A program made the position numbers and the translations under genes. From the NCBI GenBank assembly GCA_964058805.1, contig CAXKVV010001061.1, positions 1 through 34,811 on the forward strand: 34,811 nt of DNA, given 5' to 3'. The stretch is from Schoenoplectus triqueter (lineage: Eukaryota; Streptophyta; Magnoliopsida; Poales; Cyperaceae). Below the pieces are notes generated by a model. It ran no database searches and was not told the DNA's origin. It saw only the letters and a list, made by a program, of their open reading frames with translations. Positions 1-12,684 of the stretch are shown piece after piece (within the stretch, counting starts at the first letter, position 1; each line of letters opens with the position of its first letter).

Positions 1-3000
1 CTTTATCCTTGGAATAAAGGTTTGAGAAAATAACTTTGTGAATTTTGATGATTTTATGCATTAAAATACACTCGAATAAATATAATATTATTTTAATACA
101 TTTATATTAATCCTTCAACGCTATTCATATCATAAAGATTCGAGAACACAAAAGCTATAATATAAATAAGAGAAGAGTTATTTCAAGAGTAATAATTACG
201 ATATTGAGAGCTTTTCTCTTAGAATAGTGTCACGTATGTGCTCTCAATATTATAATTATTGCTCTTAGAATAACGCCACCCTATAAATAAATAGGAGATA
301 TTTTTTAAAATATCTTTGAGTATTTTGATGATATTATGTGTTAAAATGTGACTAAATATGATTCATAACTCAAATTAAACTATCAAATATTTAATGCATA
401 TTTGTTAATCTTTCAACATTATTCATGTTATAAAGGTTCGAGAATATAACAGTTATAATATAAACTAATATCATTCAAAATATTTTTGAGTATTTTAGTG
501 ATTTTATGTGTTCAAATGAGGCTACAGATGATATAAAACTCAAATAAACTGAATATTATTTTAATATATTTATATTAATCTGCCAATGATATTCATATCA
601 TAAAGGTTCGAGAACACAATAATTAAAATATAAAGGAATAGGAACTTAATTCTAAATATATTTGAGTATTTTGGTGATATTATGTGTTGAAATGAGACTA
701 CAAATAATACATAATAATCTGAATATTGTTATAATATATTTGTGTTAATGTTTAAACACTATTCAAGTTCTAACTGTTCGAGAACATAACGATTATAATA
801 TAAATCAACGAGGGACATCATTCAAAAATAATTTTGTGTATTTCGATATTTGTGTATTTCTATATAATTCAAAACTCGAATAAACTGAATATCATTTTAA
901 TATATTTATTTAAAATATTCAATGTTATTTATATCATAAATGTTTGTTAACATGATGACTATAATATAAAAGAATATGAGACATCATTCAAAATATCTTG
1001 GTGTATTTTGATGATATTATGTGTCGAAATGAATCTATAAATGACACAAAAAATATATTTTGTGTATTTTTGGTGATATTTTGTGTGCAAATGAGGCTAC
1101 AAAATGATACAAAACTCTAATAAACTAAATATCGTTATAATGAATTTGTGTCAATCATTCAACTCTCGTTATGTCATAACAGTTCGAGAACACAACAAAT
1201 ATAATATAAATGAATAGGGAATTTCATTCAAATCTTTTTTGTGTATTTTTGTAATATATTTGTCGAAGTGAAGCTACAAATGATATAAAACACTAATAAC
1301 TTAACACCGTTATAACACATTTGTGCTAATCTTCTAACTCCATTCGTATCATAAAGACTTGAGAACATAATGCTTATAATATAAATGTATAGAAGAAATC
1401 ATTCAAAATAACTTTATGTATTTTTGTGATTTTTATGAGTTGAAATGAGGCTACAAATGAAACAAAACTTAAATAAACTGAATATTATTTTAATGCATTT
1501 GTGATAATCTTTCAAAGTTATTCATGTCATAAAGGTTTGAGAACACATCAATTATAATATAAATGAATAGGGGACACCATTTAAAATATCTTTGTGTATT
1601 TTGATAATATTATATGTTGAAATGTGGCTACAAATAATACGAAGCTCGAATAAACTGAATATTATTATAATGTACTTGTGTTAATATTTTAACTCTAGTC
1701 GTGTAATAAAGGTTCAAGAACAAAAAAATTATAATATAAATGAATATTAGAAAACATAAAAAATGATTTTGTATATTTTGATGATTTTATACATTGAAAT
1801 AGGTGCTACGTGTGATTCAAAACTCGAATAAATTGAATATTATTATAATACATTTGTGTTAATCTTTCAACTCTACTCAAGTAATAAAGGTTCGAGAACA
1901 CAACAACTATAATAAAAATGAATAGAGAATGTCATTCAAAATAAATTTATATATTTTGGTGATTTTATGTGTCGAAATTTGGCTACAAATGAAACAAAAT
2001 TCAAATAAATTGAATACTCTTTTAATGCATTTGTATTAATCATTCAACTTATTCGTGACATAAAGGTTCGAGAACATAAAACATATAAAACAAACGAATA
2101 GGAGATAACATTTAAAGTAACATTTGTATTTTGGTGATTTTATACATTCAAATGTGGCTACCAATTCTTCAAAACTCGAATAAACTAAATACCGTTATAA
2201 TGCATTTGTATTAATCTTTCAACTCTATTCTTGTCATAAAATTTTGATAACACAAAAATTATAATATAAACAAATAGAGAATATTATTAAAAATATCTTT
2301 GTGTATTTTGGTGATTTTATGCGTTGAAAACATCTATGATTCAAAAATCTATGATTCAAAATTCGAATAAACATAATACCATTTTAATACATTTGTGTTA
2401 ATCTTTCAACGTTATTTGTGTCATAAAGATTATAAAACACAATAATTATAATATAATCAAATATGGGATATCATTCAAAATAAATTAGTATATTTTGGTG
2501 ATTTTATTAGTCGAAATTAGGCTACAGATGATACAAAACTTCAATAAACTAAATATCATTTTAATGTATTTTGATAATCATTCAACGTTATTCATGTCAT
2601 AAAGGTTAGATAACACAACGATTATAATATAAATGAATAGGAAACATCATTCAAAACATCTTGGTGTATTTTGGTGCTATTATGTGTTTAAATGAGGCTA
2701 TATATAATATAAATTTCTAATAAACTAAATATTATTATAATGCATTTGTGTTAATATTTTTAAATCTATTTATGTTATAAAGGTTTCATAACACAACGAT
2801 TATAATTTAAATAAATGGGGAACATCATTAAAATAATTTCGTATATTTTTGTGATTTTATGCGTTGAAATTGGGGTACATAAATTTCAAAACTTGAATAA
2901 ACTAAATATCATTTTAATACATTTGTGTGAAACTTTCAACGCTATTTTTGTCACAAGGGTGAACACAACGACTATATTATAAACGAATAGAGGCCATCAT

Positions 3001-6000
3001 TAAAAATATCATTGTGTATTAGTGATATTGCGTGTTAAAATGTGTCTACAAATGATACAAAATACTAATAAACTGAATATCATTATAACACATTCATATT
3101 AATATTTTAATTCTATTAGTGTCAAAAAGGATCGAGAACATAAAGATTGTAATTTAGATGAATATGAGACAACATTCAAAATAACTTTGTGTATTTTGAT
3201 GATTTTACAATAAAATGGGACTACATATGGTTCAAAACTAGAATAAACTGAATATTATTTTAATATATTTGTGTTAATCTTTCAATGTTACTAATGTCAT
3301 AAAGGTTTGAGAACACAATAATTAAAATATAAAAAATAAAAAACATCATTCAAAATATCTTTGTTCATTTTGGTGATATTATGTGTGCAAATGAGGCTAC
3401 AATCGATACAAAATTTGAATAAACTGAATATTATTTTAATGAACTTGTTGTAATCTTTTGACGCTATACATATCATAAAAGCTTGAGAACACATCGATTA
3501 TAATATAAACAAATATGGGACATCATTCAAAATATATTTGTATATTTTGGTGATATTGTATGTTGAAATGAGACTATAATTGATAAAAAACTCGAATAAA
3601 ATTGATATTATTATAATGTACTCGTGTTAATCTGGAAACTCTAGTCGTGTCATAAATGTTCAAGAACACAAATATTATAATACAAATGAATATTAGACAA
3701 CATACAAAATGACTTTGTATATTTTGGTGATTTAATGCATTGAAATGCGACTACATATGATTCAAAACACAAATAAACTGAAGATTATTTAAATACATAT
3801 GTATTTTTGAACGATATTAATGTCGGAAATGTTAGAGAACACAATGATTAAAATATAAACTAATAGAAAATATTATCCAAAATATCTTTGTGTATTTTGG
3901 TGATAATATGTATGCAAATGAGGCTACAAATGATATAAAACTCTAATAAACTGAATATTATTTTAATGAATTTATGTTAATCTTTCAACACTATTCATGT
4001 CATAAAGGTTCGAAGACACAACGACTATAATATAAATGAATAAGAGATATCATTAAAAATATTTTTGTTTATTTTGACGATATTATGTGTTGAAATGGGC
4101 CTACAAGTGATACAAAATGATAATAAACTAAATACCGTTATAACACATTTTTGTTAGTCTTTTAACGTCATTCATGTCACAAAGACTCGAGAACATATGA
4201 TTATAATATAAATGAATAGTAAACATCATTTAAAATAACCGTGTGCATTTTGGTGATTTTAAGAGTTGAAATGAAACTACAAATGATGCAAAACTCGAAT
4301 AACTAAATACTGTTTTAATGCATTTGTATTAATCTTTCAACTCTATTCATGTCGTAAAGGTTCGGAACACATTGATTATAATATAAATGAGTAGGGGACA
4401 TCATTCAAAATATCTTTGTGTATTTTAGTGATATTATATATTGAAATGAGGCTACAAATGATACAAAACTCTAATAAACAGTAAACCATTATAATGCATT
4501 TGGTTTAATCTTCTAGCTCTATTGTTGTCATAAAGGTTCAAGCACACAATAATTATAATATAAACGAATAGGGGTATAATTCAAAATAAATGTGTATATT
4601 TTGATAATTTATGCATTGTAATGGCCAATGGGGCTACATATGATTCAAAACTCGAATAAACAAAATATCATTCTAATTTGTGTTAATCGTTCAACGCTAT
4701 TAGTATCAAAAATATTTGAGAACACAATTATTACAATATAATTGAATAGGGCACATCATTCAAAATATCTTTGTGTATTTTAGTGATTTTATATATTGAA
4801 ATGAGGCTACAAATGATACAAAACTAGAATATTTTAACAAATTTGTGTTAATCCTTCGTTATTCATGTCATAAAGGATCGAGAACACATCGATTATAATA
4901 TAAACGAATGTGGGACATCATTCAATACATGTTTGTGTATTTTGGTGATATTATATACTAAAATGGAGTTACATATTATACAAAATCCAAATAAACTGAA
5001 TACCATTATAATGCATTTGTGTTAATCTTTTAATTCTTGTCATGTCATAAAGGTTCAAGAACATAAAGATTATAATACGAACAAATAGGAGATAACATTG
5101 AAAAATAACTTTGTATATTTTTATGATTTTATGCATTGAAATGGAGCTACATATGATTCAAAACTCGAATAAACTGAATATTATTAATGCATTTGTGTTA
5201 AGCTTTCAACTCTATTCTTGTAAAAAAGATTTTGAGTACACATCAATTATATATACGAATTTATGGGACATCACTAAAAATATCTTTGTGTATTTTGGTG
5301 ATTTTTATGCGTTGAAATTGGGCTACATATGATTTAAAACTCGAATAAACTGAATATTATTTTATTGCATTTGTGTTAATCTTTCAACGCTATTCATGTC
5401 ATAAATGTTTGATAATGCAATTATTAAAATATAAATGAACAGGGAACATCGTTCGGAATATCTTCATATATTTTTGTGATATTATGTGTTGAAATGAGAC
5501 TACAAATGATACAAAATTCTAATAAACAGAATACCGTTATAATACATTTGTGCTAATCTTTCTACTTTATTCTTGTCATAAAGGTTTGATAACACAACGA
5601 CTAGAATAAAACTAATAGTAGATATCATTCAAAACATCTTTATTTATTTTGATGATATTGTCCGTTGAAATGAGTCTACAAATGATACATAACTCTAATA
5701 AACTGAATACCTTTATAATGCAGATTAACTTTGTGTATTTTAGTGATTTTATGAGTTGAAATGAGGTAACAAATGATATAAAAACTCGAATAAACTGAAT
5801 ACTATTTAATGCATTTGTGTTAATCTTTCAATGTTATTTGTGTTATAAAAGTTCGAGAACACATCGACTATAATATAAATGATTATGGGACATCATTCAA
5901 AATATCAATGTGTATTTTAGTGATATTATATGTTGAAATGAGGCTACAAATGATACAAAACTCTAATTAACTGAATAGCGATATAATGCATTTGTGTTAA

Positions 6001-7325
6001 TCTTTTGACTCTATTAATGTCATGAATGTTCGAGAACACATCGATTATAATATAAAAGAATACGAGATAACATTCAAAATATATTTGTGTATTTTGGCGA
6101 TATTATGTATTGAAATGAGGTTAAAAATGATACAAAACACTAATAAACTGAATATCATTATAACACATTTGTGTTAATCTTTTAAAACTATTCATATCAT
6201 AAAATATTCAAAAAATATAAAGATAATAATATAAACGAATATGATACAACATTCAAAATAACTTTGTGGATTTTGGTGATTTTTTTAAATTGAAATGGGG
6301 CTACGTATAATTTCAAAACTCTAATAACTGAATACCATTATAATGCATTTGTGTGAATCTTTAAACTCTATTCAAGTCATAAAGGTGCGAGAACACAACG
6401 ACTCTATTCTTGTCATAAAGGGTCTATTCAAGTCTATTCAAGTCATAGAGAATATTGATCATATTATATTTGGAGATTTTAGGTGCGAAATGAGACTACA
6501 AAAGGAACAAAACACTAATAAATTGAAGAGTGTTATAATGCATTTGTATTAATCTGTTAACTCTATTCTTGTCATAAAGGGTCAATAACACAATGACTAT
6601 AATATAACTAAAAATGGGATATCATTCAAAATATCTTTGTGAATTTTAGTGATATTATCTATTAAAATAAGGATACAAATGATGCAAAACTCTAATAAAC
6701 TGAAAACCATTATAGTGCATTTGTGTTAATCTTTCAACTCCATTCATATCATAAAGGATCGATAACATAAAGATTATAATATAACTGTGTATTTTGGTGA
6801 GGTGTTGAAATGGGGCTGCGAATAATATAAGAAACCTACATAAACTGAATACTATTTTAATGCATTTGTGTTAATCTCGCAACGCTATTCATGTCATAAA
6901 AGTTAGAGAACACATGAATTATAAAATAAAGGAATATGAAATTTAAAATATCTTTGTGTATTTTCATGATATTATGTGTTGAATGAGGCAACAAATGATA
7001 CAACACTCAAATCAACTGAATACATTATAATACATTTGTGTTAATTATTTTTAATCTCTATTTGTGTCAATTTTTTTATCTCTATTTGTGTCATAAAGGA
7101 TCAAGAACATAAAAATTATAATATAAATAAATATGGGTCATCATTAAAAATAACTTTGTGTATTTTAATGACTTTATGAGTTGAAATGAGGCTGCCAATG
7201 ATATAAAAACTCGAATAACTAGAATACCATTTAATGTACTTATGTTAATCTTTCAACACTATTCATGTCATAAAAGTTCGAGAACACATTGATTATAGTA
7301 AATATGGGACATCATTAAAAATATG
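1..7325. repeat. Satellite array 1, ~177-bp monomers (older, diverged)
   Basis: Head-to-tail AT-rich satellite. Each monomer carries recognisable blocks in order: GTTCGAGAACACA, ATTATAATATAAA, ACATCATTCAAAATA, TTTGTGTATTTTGGTGAT, a GTTGAAATG-GGCTACA block, AATAAACTGAATA, TTTAATGCATTTGTGTTAAT, and TATTCATGTCATAAAGG. Counting a consensus gives about 177 bp. Two alternating types are visible: one with GATTTTATGCGTTG, CATATGATTC and ATTTTAATGC, the other with GATATTATGTGTTG, CAAATGATAC and CGTTATAATGC, so a dimer of about 355 bp underlies the array. Landmarks align with the younger array (1143 with 18651, 2566 with 20047, 3801 with 20752), so this is a diverged copy of the same higher-order repeat with about three extra monomers between 2.5 and 3.8 kb. 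No gene is supported; short ORFs here are chance readings of the repeat. Confidence 0.95.
7321..7325. repeat. Left copy of 5-bp target site duplication ATATG
   Basis: ATATG directly precedes the TG start of the insertion at 7326 and recurs at 13598-13602. Removing the insertion and one ATATG rejoins the satellite in correct phase (…AAAAATATG-TTTCTGTATTTT…). This matches the monomer at this position, for example around 4925-4945. Confidence 0.75.
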
Positions 7326-7495
7326 TGTTTACCCCTGAAAGGTTGAAGGAAGAAATACAAGAGAGAAAGCCAAGGTCAAACCCTATGAATTGAAGCAGTA
7401 CAATCCCTGTACTACGTGGAATAGTATCAATGCCAAGCCAGTATTTTGATACAACCAATCATGAGAAATCCCAATGTGATTTTTGCTTTCAAGGC

Positions 7496-7749
7496 TGACC
7501 TGGTGCCAAAGCTGTGAGCAACCACCTAACCATGCTTTAATTTGTGTCAATTGCTGATAAGTAGTCAGCTCTATGACCAAATTACCCTCATGTTAAGGGA
7601 TTGAAAGGCAATTTCACAAGACTGATCAGGTGCCAAAGCTGGGAGCAACCACCTGATCAAGTCTAGATTTGTATTAATCGCTGATAAGTAGTCAGCATTT
7701 GATCAAATCAAACCCTAATGAATATCAATATAAGTCTAATTGGTATTTA
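7496..7749. repeat. 127-bp imperfect tandem duplication
   Basis: Two adjacent copies share GGTGCCAAAGCTG (7502 and 7629), GAGCAACCACCT, and GCTGATAAGTAGTCAGC (7553 and 7680), all at the same 127-bp offset. Copies differ by scattered substitutions. No coding potential is evident; the minus-strand ORF across the first copy is not conserved in the second. Confidence 0.8.
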
Positions 7750-8144
7750 GTTAGGGTGGTTTCTGCAAGGAGAATTTATTTGGCAGAGACACTGAGCTAC
7801 AACTGATAAATAGGGATTTTATAAGAATAAAACAGGGTTTTATTGATCATGGAATTTTTAGCACAAGCAGACAGGGGTAAAAATGGAATATGAAAATACA
7901 GAGATAATCATCATGATTTTAGAGAATTTTGGTGAAAATTTCATGATTTTTGGATGAAGGGATCTATTAAAATCAATTGGAGAAAGAAAATCAGATCAAT
8001 CCAAGGGTTAGGATTTGATCAAAGGCTTTTATGGGTGCAACTTGGAGCTGAAGGGCTATCTGGGTGCAAGATGGGGCTGCCAAACAAGGGGCACACTCAT
8101 ATGGCGCTGGGGAGAATTTTTGAAGAAGAAAAGACTGTGTAAAC
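7750..8144. other. Insertion interior without recognisable features
   Basis: Non-satellite sequence of ordinary composition. I see no domain, RNA gene or clear repeat. Short ORFs here resemble no family I know. Confidence 0.5.
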
Positions 8145-8530
8145 GTGGTGCATGACCCATGTGCCTCATTAAGCCCGACTTGTGGGGCCAACCCGCGTGC
8201 GCCAAGCTCATTCAAACCCGGAGAGAAGAGTAGAGATCTCTGTCTCTCATTAAACCCGACAGAGGGGGCCCACTCTCTACTCTCGCCTACACCCGGGTCC
8301 CATCTGTCAGGAACCCCTCGCACACTCGTGCTTTGGTCTATACACACCGGGATCATGCAAGTAAGGTAATAGATTCAATTCCCTCCCTCCCCCCGACCTT
8401 CTTCTCTTATTCCCGATCATTCTCTGACCTAGAGATAAAAATGGCGCCCAAGCAGTCCGTGCAAGAAAGCCCCCTCGTGATACATCAATCGAAAGCTTGC
8501 AAGAAGAAGAACATGGAGCAGTAGCTCATT
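8145..8530. other. GC-rich segment with a short internal repeat
   Basis: Markedly more GC-rich than its surroundings. CATTAAGCCCGAC (about 8167) and CATTAAACCCGAC (about 8249) mark an imperfect repeat of roughly 82 bp, each followed by a GGGGCC-type run. AGAGTAGAG near 8227 has its reverse complement CTCTACTCT near 8274, so a hairpin is possible. Overlapping ORFs on both strands (121 aa minus, 74 aa plus) mirror each other and are best explained by GC-rich composition. Captured host DNA is possible but unproven. Confidence 0.5.
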
Positions 8531-10850
8531 TGTCAAATGGTACCCTGTGTTACACTCGCATTGAAGATGTATTCAACTCGGCCAAAATTCAATTAAGGCA
8601 ACCTAAAGCTTAATTGTCCCAATTAACACCTCGGAGGGCATCTCTGGGCCTTCACGACACTGATTAAACCCTTAGACTTGGACTTCAACACCTCTAAACC
8701 CGAGACTCACCGATTTGCCAATCGGCCATGAGGTGAAGCGCCCAAAGTCAGTATCAGAGTGTGTAAATGGCCAAGGAAGGGAATTGAGCCTATCCCTGGG
8801 ACTAGTGTGATACTAATAAGGCTTGAAGTTAGAAGAATTGACCAAGAGATGAGTGAAATTGACCCAATGCTTCAAATCAGATTTTAGATAGAAATAGAGA
8901 TCTAGGGTGCCTAATTGGATATTCCTATTACCCAAACCCATTAAGGAGGATATTGAGGTGATGTGTGGATGCCTAGAAGTTTCTGGAAGAGTCCAGAAGG
9001 GGCGAATTACATAGATAACCGTTGAGTGGCATTGTTGTAATTTTAAACAAAACATAACAGAATAAAAAGCCGCCACCATTTTAGTTGTTGTGAATCAACA
9101 ACTGTCTCAGAATGGTCCTGTGGACCATAAGGTGCATCAAAGAGGTAATCAAGCTAGAAATAAAAGAGCCAAGTGTAGATGATGAAAAGAACTGAAAAAC
9201 TGGCATAAAGTGAAAAATTGATGATTGCCAAGCTGGCAATCCGGACCTGGGCAATTTTCTCCAACAAACACAACCCAAGCTGATCCTGGCCCTTCAATTT
9301 CTACATCAAAGGTCAAAATAAAGCCATCTCAGCAATCCATGGGAAGAAAGAAACACAAATTGTGTTGAGGAAAAGCACAATCCAACCAAGACCCGATCTA
9401 TTGACCCTATATAAACCTTAGACAGCAAAGAGCAGAGGGGGGAGGTTTTTCAGTAGCAAGAACACCATAACACTCCACTATTCAGTTCTGTTGATAAAAT
9501 ACCCATGTGTACACTACCCTTATCAACAAAGACCTCACCCATGCTAATTGATCTCGGTCAAGAACTTGAGAACTTAGCAAAAACAGCAAGATCCTAGCTA
9601 ATTGATCCCAGTCCGAGGAGAAGAAATGGTGATCGAGATCCAAGAAGAAATGGTGTTGATCAATTGATAGTAGATTCAATTGAATCTCTCAATTAGATCA
9701 CATCAAACCTCTCTCCATGGGTGCTGTCTATTATCTGATCAACTACAAGACTTGGCAATGCTTCACAAGTGTAATCTCTTTCTTTTAGAAATAAAATTCT
9801 TGCAAGCAAAGGGGGAGCTTCTTCTCTTTGTTCTTCTTATTCCCTTTGTTTTTTTTTTCTTGATCATTCTTTATCATTGTACAACACTAGAGTTGTTGTT
9901 TAGATTGGTTGAAGGGTTTTTGTAACCCTCCCAATACCATTGTAATACTGGTTATTCAAATTCAGTATAGTCTAATCAAGATAGCAAGTGCACCAGAGGT
10001 GATCGAATATTGTGCATCGCTCATACCTTCCAATTCCAATTAAAAGCATGAAATTCATATAAAGATTAATATACAGGAGGTTTAGAATGATGCATATGTG
10101 AGGTCAGTAAGGTTGAATGATCAAGATTGTCTTAGAATCGGTACCGGGTGGTTTTACATGGTGAGTTGGCTCAGCTTCCATTTTGGTAACTTTCAGTGCA
10201 AATACGATTAACAAATATATTGGTTAGACCACGGCGATGTATACTAACACAAGAATTGTAAAGATCATCAATCAATTGAGTAAGAAATTGATAAAACAAT
10301 TCGGTATTAAAATTGCCACTGGTACCGAAAACGGTACAGGCATCGCCACTATTCTACCGTACCGATTTGAAATCCAAGACTACAACCAAACTCCTGACAC
10401 TCAGGCGATTCCAGTAGTGTCCTCCGATCTCTGGCTAGCTAGCAGAAACACCATATCACCACCTGAGCACGTATCTCAAGCACCGTTGGAAAAGATAATG
10501 AAAGAGCGTTTGAACGAAGGGCCCAAAGGAACATGCACGAATCGTGAAGTAATCCAACGAATCGCGTAGGGACACAAATTGAAAATTAGAATGGAGATGC
10601 TTATCTCATCTACACGAATCTATACATCCATTCGATGGTCCGGATTAAAATCATAGGAAGGCAGCCTAAGATAATAATAGTCGGCCCATAGGAAATTAAG
10701 GCAGTGATGTATTGGGCTCAACAGAAATAAAAAGAAAATAATAATGGAAGAAGTATAACCCAGTTGTACATTGGGCCCATTCGCAGAAAAATAAAAGGTA
10801 AAATAAAACCGGCCCAATTCATAAGCCCATTAAGTTAATAATAGAATATT
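8531..10850. other. Insertion interior, no recognisable gene
   Basis: About 2.3 kb of moderate-GC, non-satellite sequence. It includes GTATCAGAG at 8752-8760, weakly like an initiator-Met primer-binding site, a TATA-like site at 9407, a purine run AAAGGGGGAGC near 9808, and several GGTACCG-type words around 10140-10370. None forms a convincing element boundary. ORFs up to 110 aa exist but show no family motif. Confidence 0.4.
9407..9416 (+). promoter_or_regulatory. TATA-like box CTATATAAAC
   Basis: A textbook plant TATA core inside the insertion, followed by an AG-rich leader-like stretch (AGCAGAGGGGGGAGG). No downstream ORF is recognisable, so a promoter function for this or a nested element is only an inference. 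Confidence 0.3.
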
Positions 10851-12150
10851 AAAATTAAATAGTAAATAAATCATTTGAAAATGCTCTTGATCTCCAAATT
10901 AACTCAAATTTGTTTCTAAAATTTTCTTATTTTTCATACTATTTTTCTATACAATAATATTCCAGTTTTAGAAATATAATCATGATAAAACATTTTAAAA
11001 GCAAAATGCATTACATATATTGATATAGTTGACTTAGCTTTGACTTGTCATTTTAAATACTATAAAAATTCCAAAAATACAAATAGAAATCATAAATAAT
11101 AACTAGATATATTTTAGTGATTTTTCAAGTGATTTTTCATGAAATAATAATGATGATAGTAATATACTATAATAAAAAAATGAGATTAGCTATATTCTTT
11201 GATAAAAAAAATAGTAATAATAATAATGGATATTATATTGATATTTTCTATAAAAAGAATAAAAAAATAATAATAGTAATAATAAAAAAATATACAAAAA
11301 AAAAATATACTACTATGGTAATAAATAGTAAAATGCATTTTCTTTTATAATAAAGGATGATAATATAGTTTTATAATATGAATTGTATTTCTTTTGTTAT
11401 TTCTATACAAATATACAAAAATATACTTTTGATGAATAAAATGTAATAAAAATAATAGTTGTAATAAAAACATAATGAATTTTATCTCTTATGACTAGTA
11501 ATAAAAATCTTATACTTTTCTATAGATAATAAATAGGAATAATAGAAATAGATATAATGAATAGTATAATAAATAAGATAGAATATTGGTAATGATTTCT
11601 TTTAGCTATTATAGATATAAAAAATAATAATAATAATAATAATATAAAAATATAAAAAATAATAATAATAATAAAAATATAATAATAATAAAATAGTATA
11701 GCTAACCATCTTTTGATTTTATAAATAATTCTTACATCATGAATAGTATTACAATATAATAGAATATAATAACAAAATTCTATTACTTTAGCTATTATAA
11801 GCATTTTAAAAATATAAATAAAAAACATAACCATCTTATTTTCTATTATTTTTGTAAGTGATTTTCTACAAAATAAATAGAGTTTAGAAATAATAAAAAT
11901 AAAAATTCTACTATTTTAGCCATTATAAAAATCCCAAAAAATATTAATAGCTACCCCTTTTCCTATTTTTGTAAATAATTTTCTACATAGACAAATAGGG
12001 TTTAAGAAATAAAAATAATAATAATAAAAATAATAATAGTAATATAATAATTGTAATAATAATAATAATAATAATAGTAATAATAATAATAATAATAAAT
12101 GCATCTTTATAATAATGGAAGATATTATAATAGACTTTGTGCATTTTAAA
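10851..12150. repeat. AT-rich stretch with (AAT)n microsatellites
   Basis: Low-complexity DNA dominated by A and T, with runs of AAT/ATA at about 11622-11694 and 12011-12099 and poly-A/T tracts. Minus-strand ORFs rich in Ile, Leu, Tyr and Phe are direct translations of these runs and are not genes. The composition suggests expansion by slippage inside the mobile element. Confidence 0.85.
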
Positions 12151-12224
12151 AAAAAAAATGAATAAATATGCTCACATAAGGAGTGTAGAGTCACATGAGA
12201 ATATTTGCACAACATTTAGAAAGA

Positions 12225-12538
12225 TACGTTGAGACAAGAACATCTTGACGTGAGAAGATTAAGGCTTCGATAGCAACCTGAGAAGATACATCGAGACAGG
12301 AACATCTTGATGTTTGATGAAGAATAACCAGAGCTACGATACTAACATGAAGATATACGTTGACTCTGAAGAAGAAGAACATTAAGATGTCCTAGAGAGG
12401 TGACATCTTAATGACTCGCTGCCATGAGCAAGCAACTCATGATTGAATACGCTCACACAAGGGGTGTAGGGCAACATAGTAATTTTGCACAAGTAATGCA
12501 ACATGTAGAATGATTAGTCGAGACAAGAACATCTTGAC
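12225..12538. repeat. Class III hairpins: 8-nt loop CARGAACA, three copies
   Basis: Three stem-loops at 12225-12252, 12288-12313 and 12517-12538. Arms are CGTTGAGA/TCTTGACG, CATCGAGA/TCTTGATG and GTCGAGA/TCTTGAC, closing loops CAAGAACA, CAGGAACA and CAAGAACA. Between the first two copies one G-C pair becomes A-T on both arms, and a T-G pair becomes C-G. A conserved loop with paired stem changes argues for secondary structure. Function is unknown. Confidence 0.6.
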
Positions 12539-12640
12539 GTTCGTTGAAGATTGACCAAAGCTACGACATCAGCATGGAGAGACATGTCGACTTTGAAGAT
12601 GAAGAACATTACGATGTCCGAGCGAAGTGACATCTTAATG
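12380..12640. repeat. Class IV hairpins: 12-bp stem, 10-nt loop, two copies
   Basis: At 12380-12413 CATTAAGATGTC pairs perfectly with GACATCTTAATG around a 10-nt loop (CTAGAGAGGT). At 12607-12640 CATTACGATGTC faces the same right arm with one mismatch, around CGAGCGAAGT. The loops differ while the stem is almost invariant, the reverse of the class I pattern. Confidence 0.65.
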
Positions 12641-12670
12641 ACTCGGTGTCATGAACAAGTAATTCATGAC
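12423..12670. repeat. Class V hairpins: CATGAR stem, 7-nt loop CAAGYAA
   Basis: At 12423-12441 CATGAG pairs with CTCATG around CAAGCAA. At 12648-12670 GTCATGAA pairs with TTCATGAC around CAAGTAA. The innermost pair changes from G-C to A-T on both arms, a compensatory substitution. Confidence 0.6.
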
Positions 12671-12684
12671 CATTTGAGCTGGCA

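Larger units (their letters stand above)
12171..12673. repeat. Two imperfect long repeats, each built of hairpins
   Basis: CTCACATAAGGAGTGTAG (12171) is matched by CTCACACAAGGGGTGTAG (12452). In both copies this is followed by TTTGCACAA, a GAGACA-loop-TCTTGA hairpin, an ACATGAAGATA/GCATGGAGAGA-type stretch, a CATTA-GATGTC hairpin and a CATGA hairpin, in the same order. The first copy (281 bp) has one additional GAGACA hairpin block that the second (about 222 bp) lacks. The shared layout with differing stems suggests structure is retained between copies. Confidence 0.75.

Noticed and set aside
3297..6552. Short ORFs of 65-73 aa in satellite array 1 (similar ones in arrays 2 and 3)
   Set aside because: They are frame-open stretches of a 177-bp AT-rich repeat; near-identical peptides recur where monomers recur, and none has a domain.
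1..7325. CENP-B-box-like motif in the satellite (TTCGAGAACACAACG)
   Set aside because: Only the TTCG and a CG fall near the expected places; the essential A and the CGGG end are missing.
7991..8369. Overlapping 121-aa minus and 74-aa plus ORFs
   Set aside because: Mirror-image ORFs in a GC-rich, internally repeated stretch; no domain.
8749..8760. GTATCAGAG as an initiator-Met primer-binding site
   Set aside because: The match is short, lacks the TGG start, and no LTR boundary or coding region is placed correctly around it.
10237..10569. 110-aa plus-strand ORF in the coding-free insertion
   Set aside because: More balanced composition than its neighbours, but no motif or family I recognise, no clear promoter or partner, and it lies in a repetitive element. 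Possibly a captured fragment; not enough to call a gene.
11520..12215. Minus-strand ORFs rich in Ile, Leu, Tyr and Phe resembling membrane proteins
   Set aside because: They are direct translations of AAT/ATA microsatellites and poly-A/T tracts.
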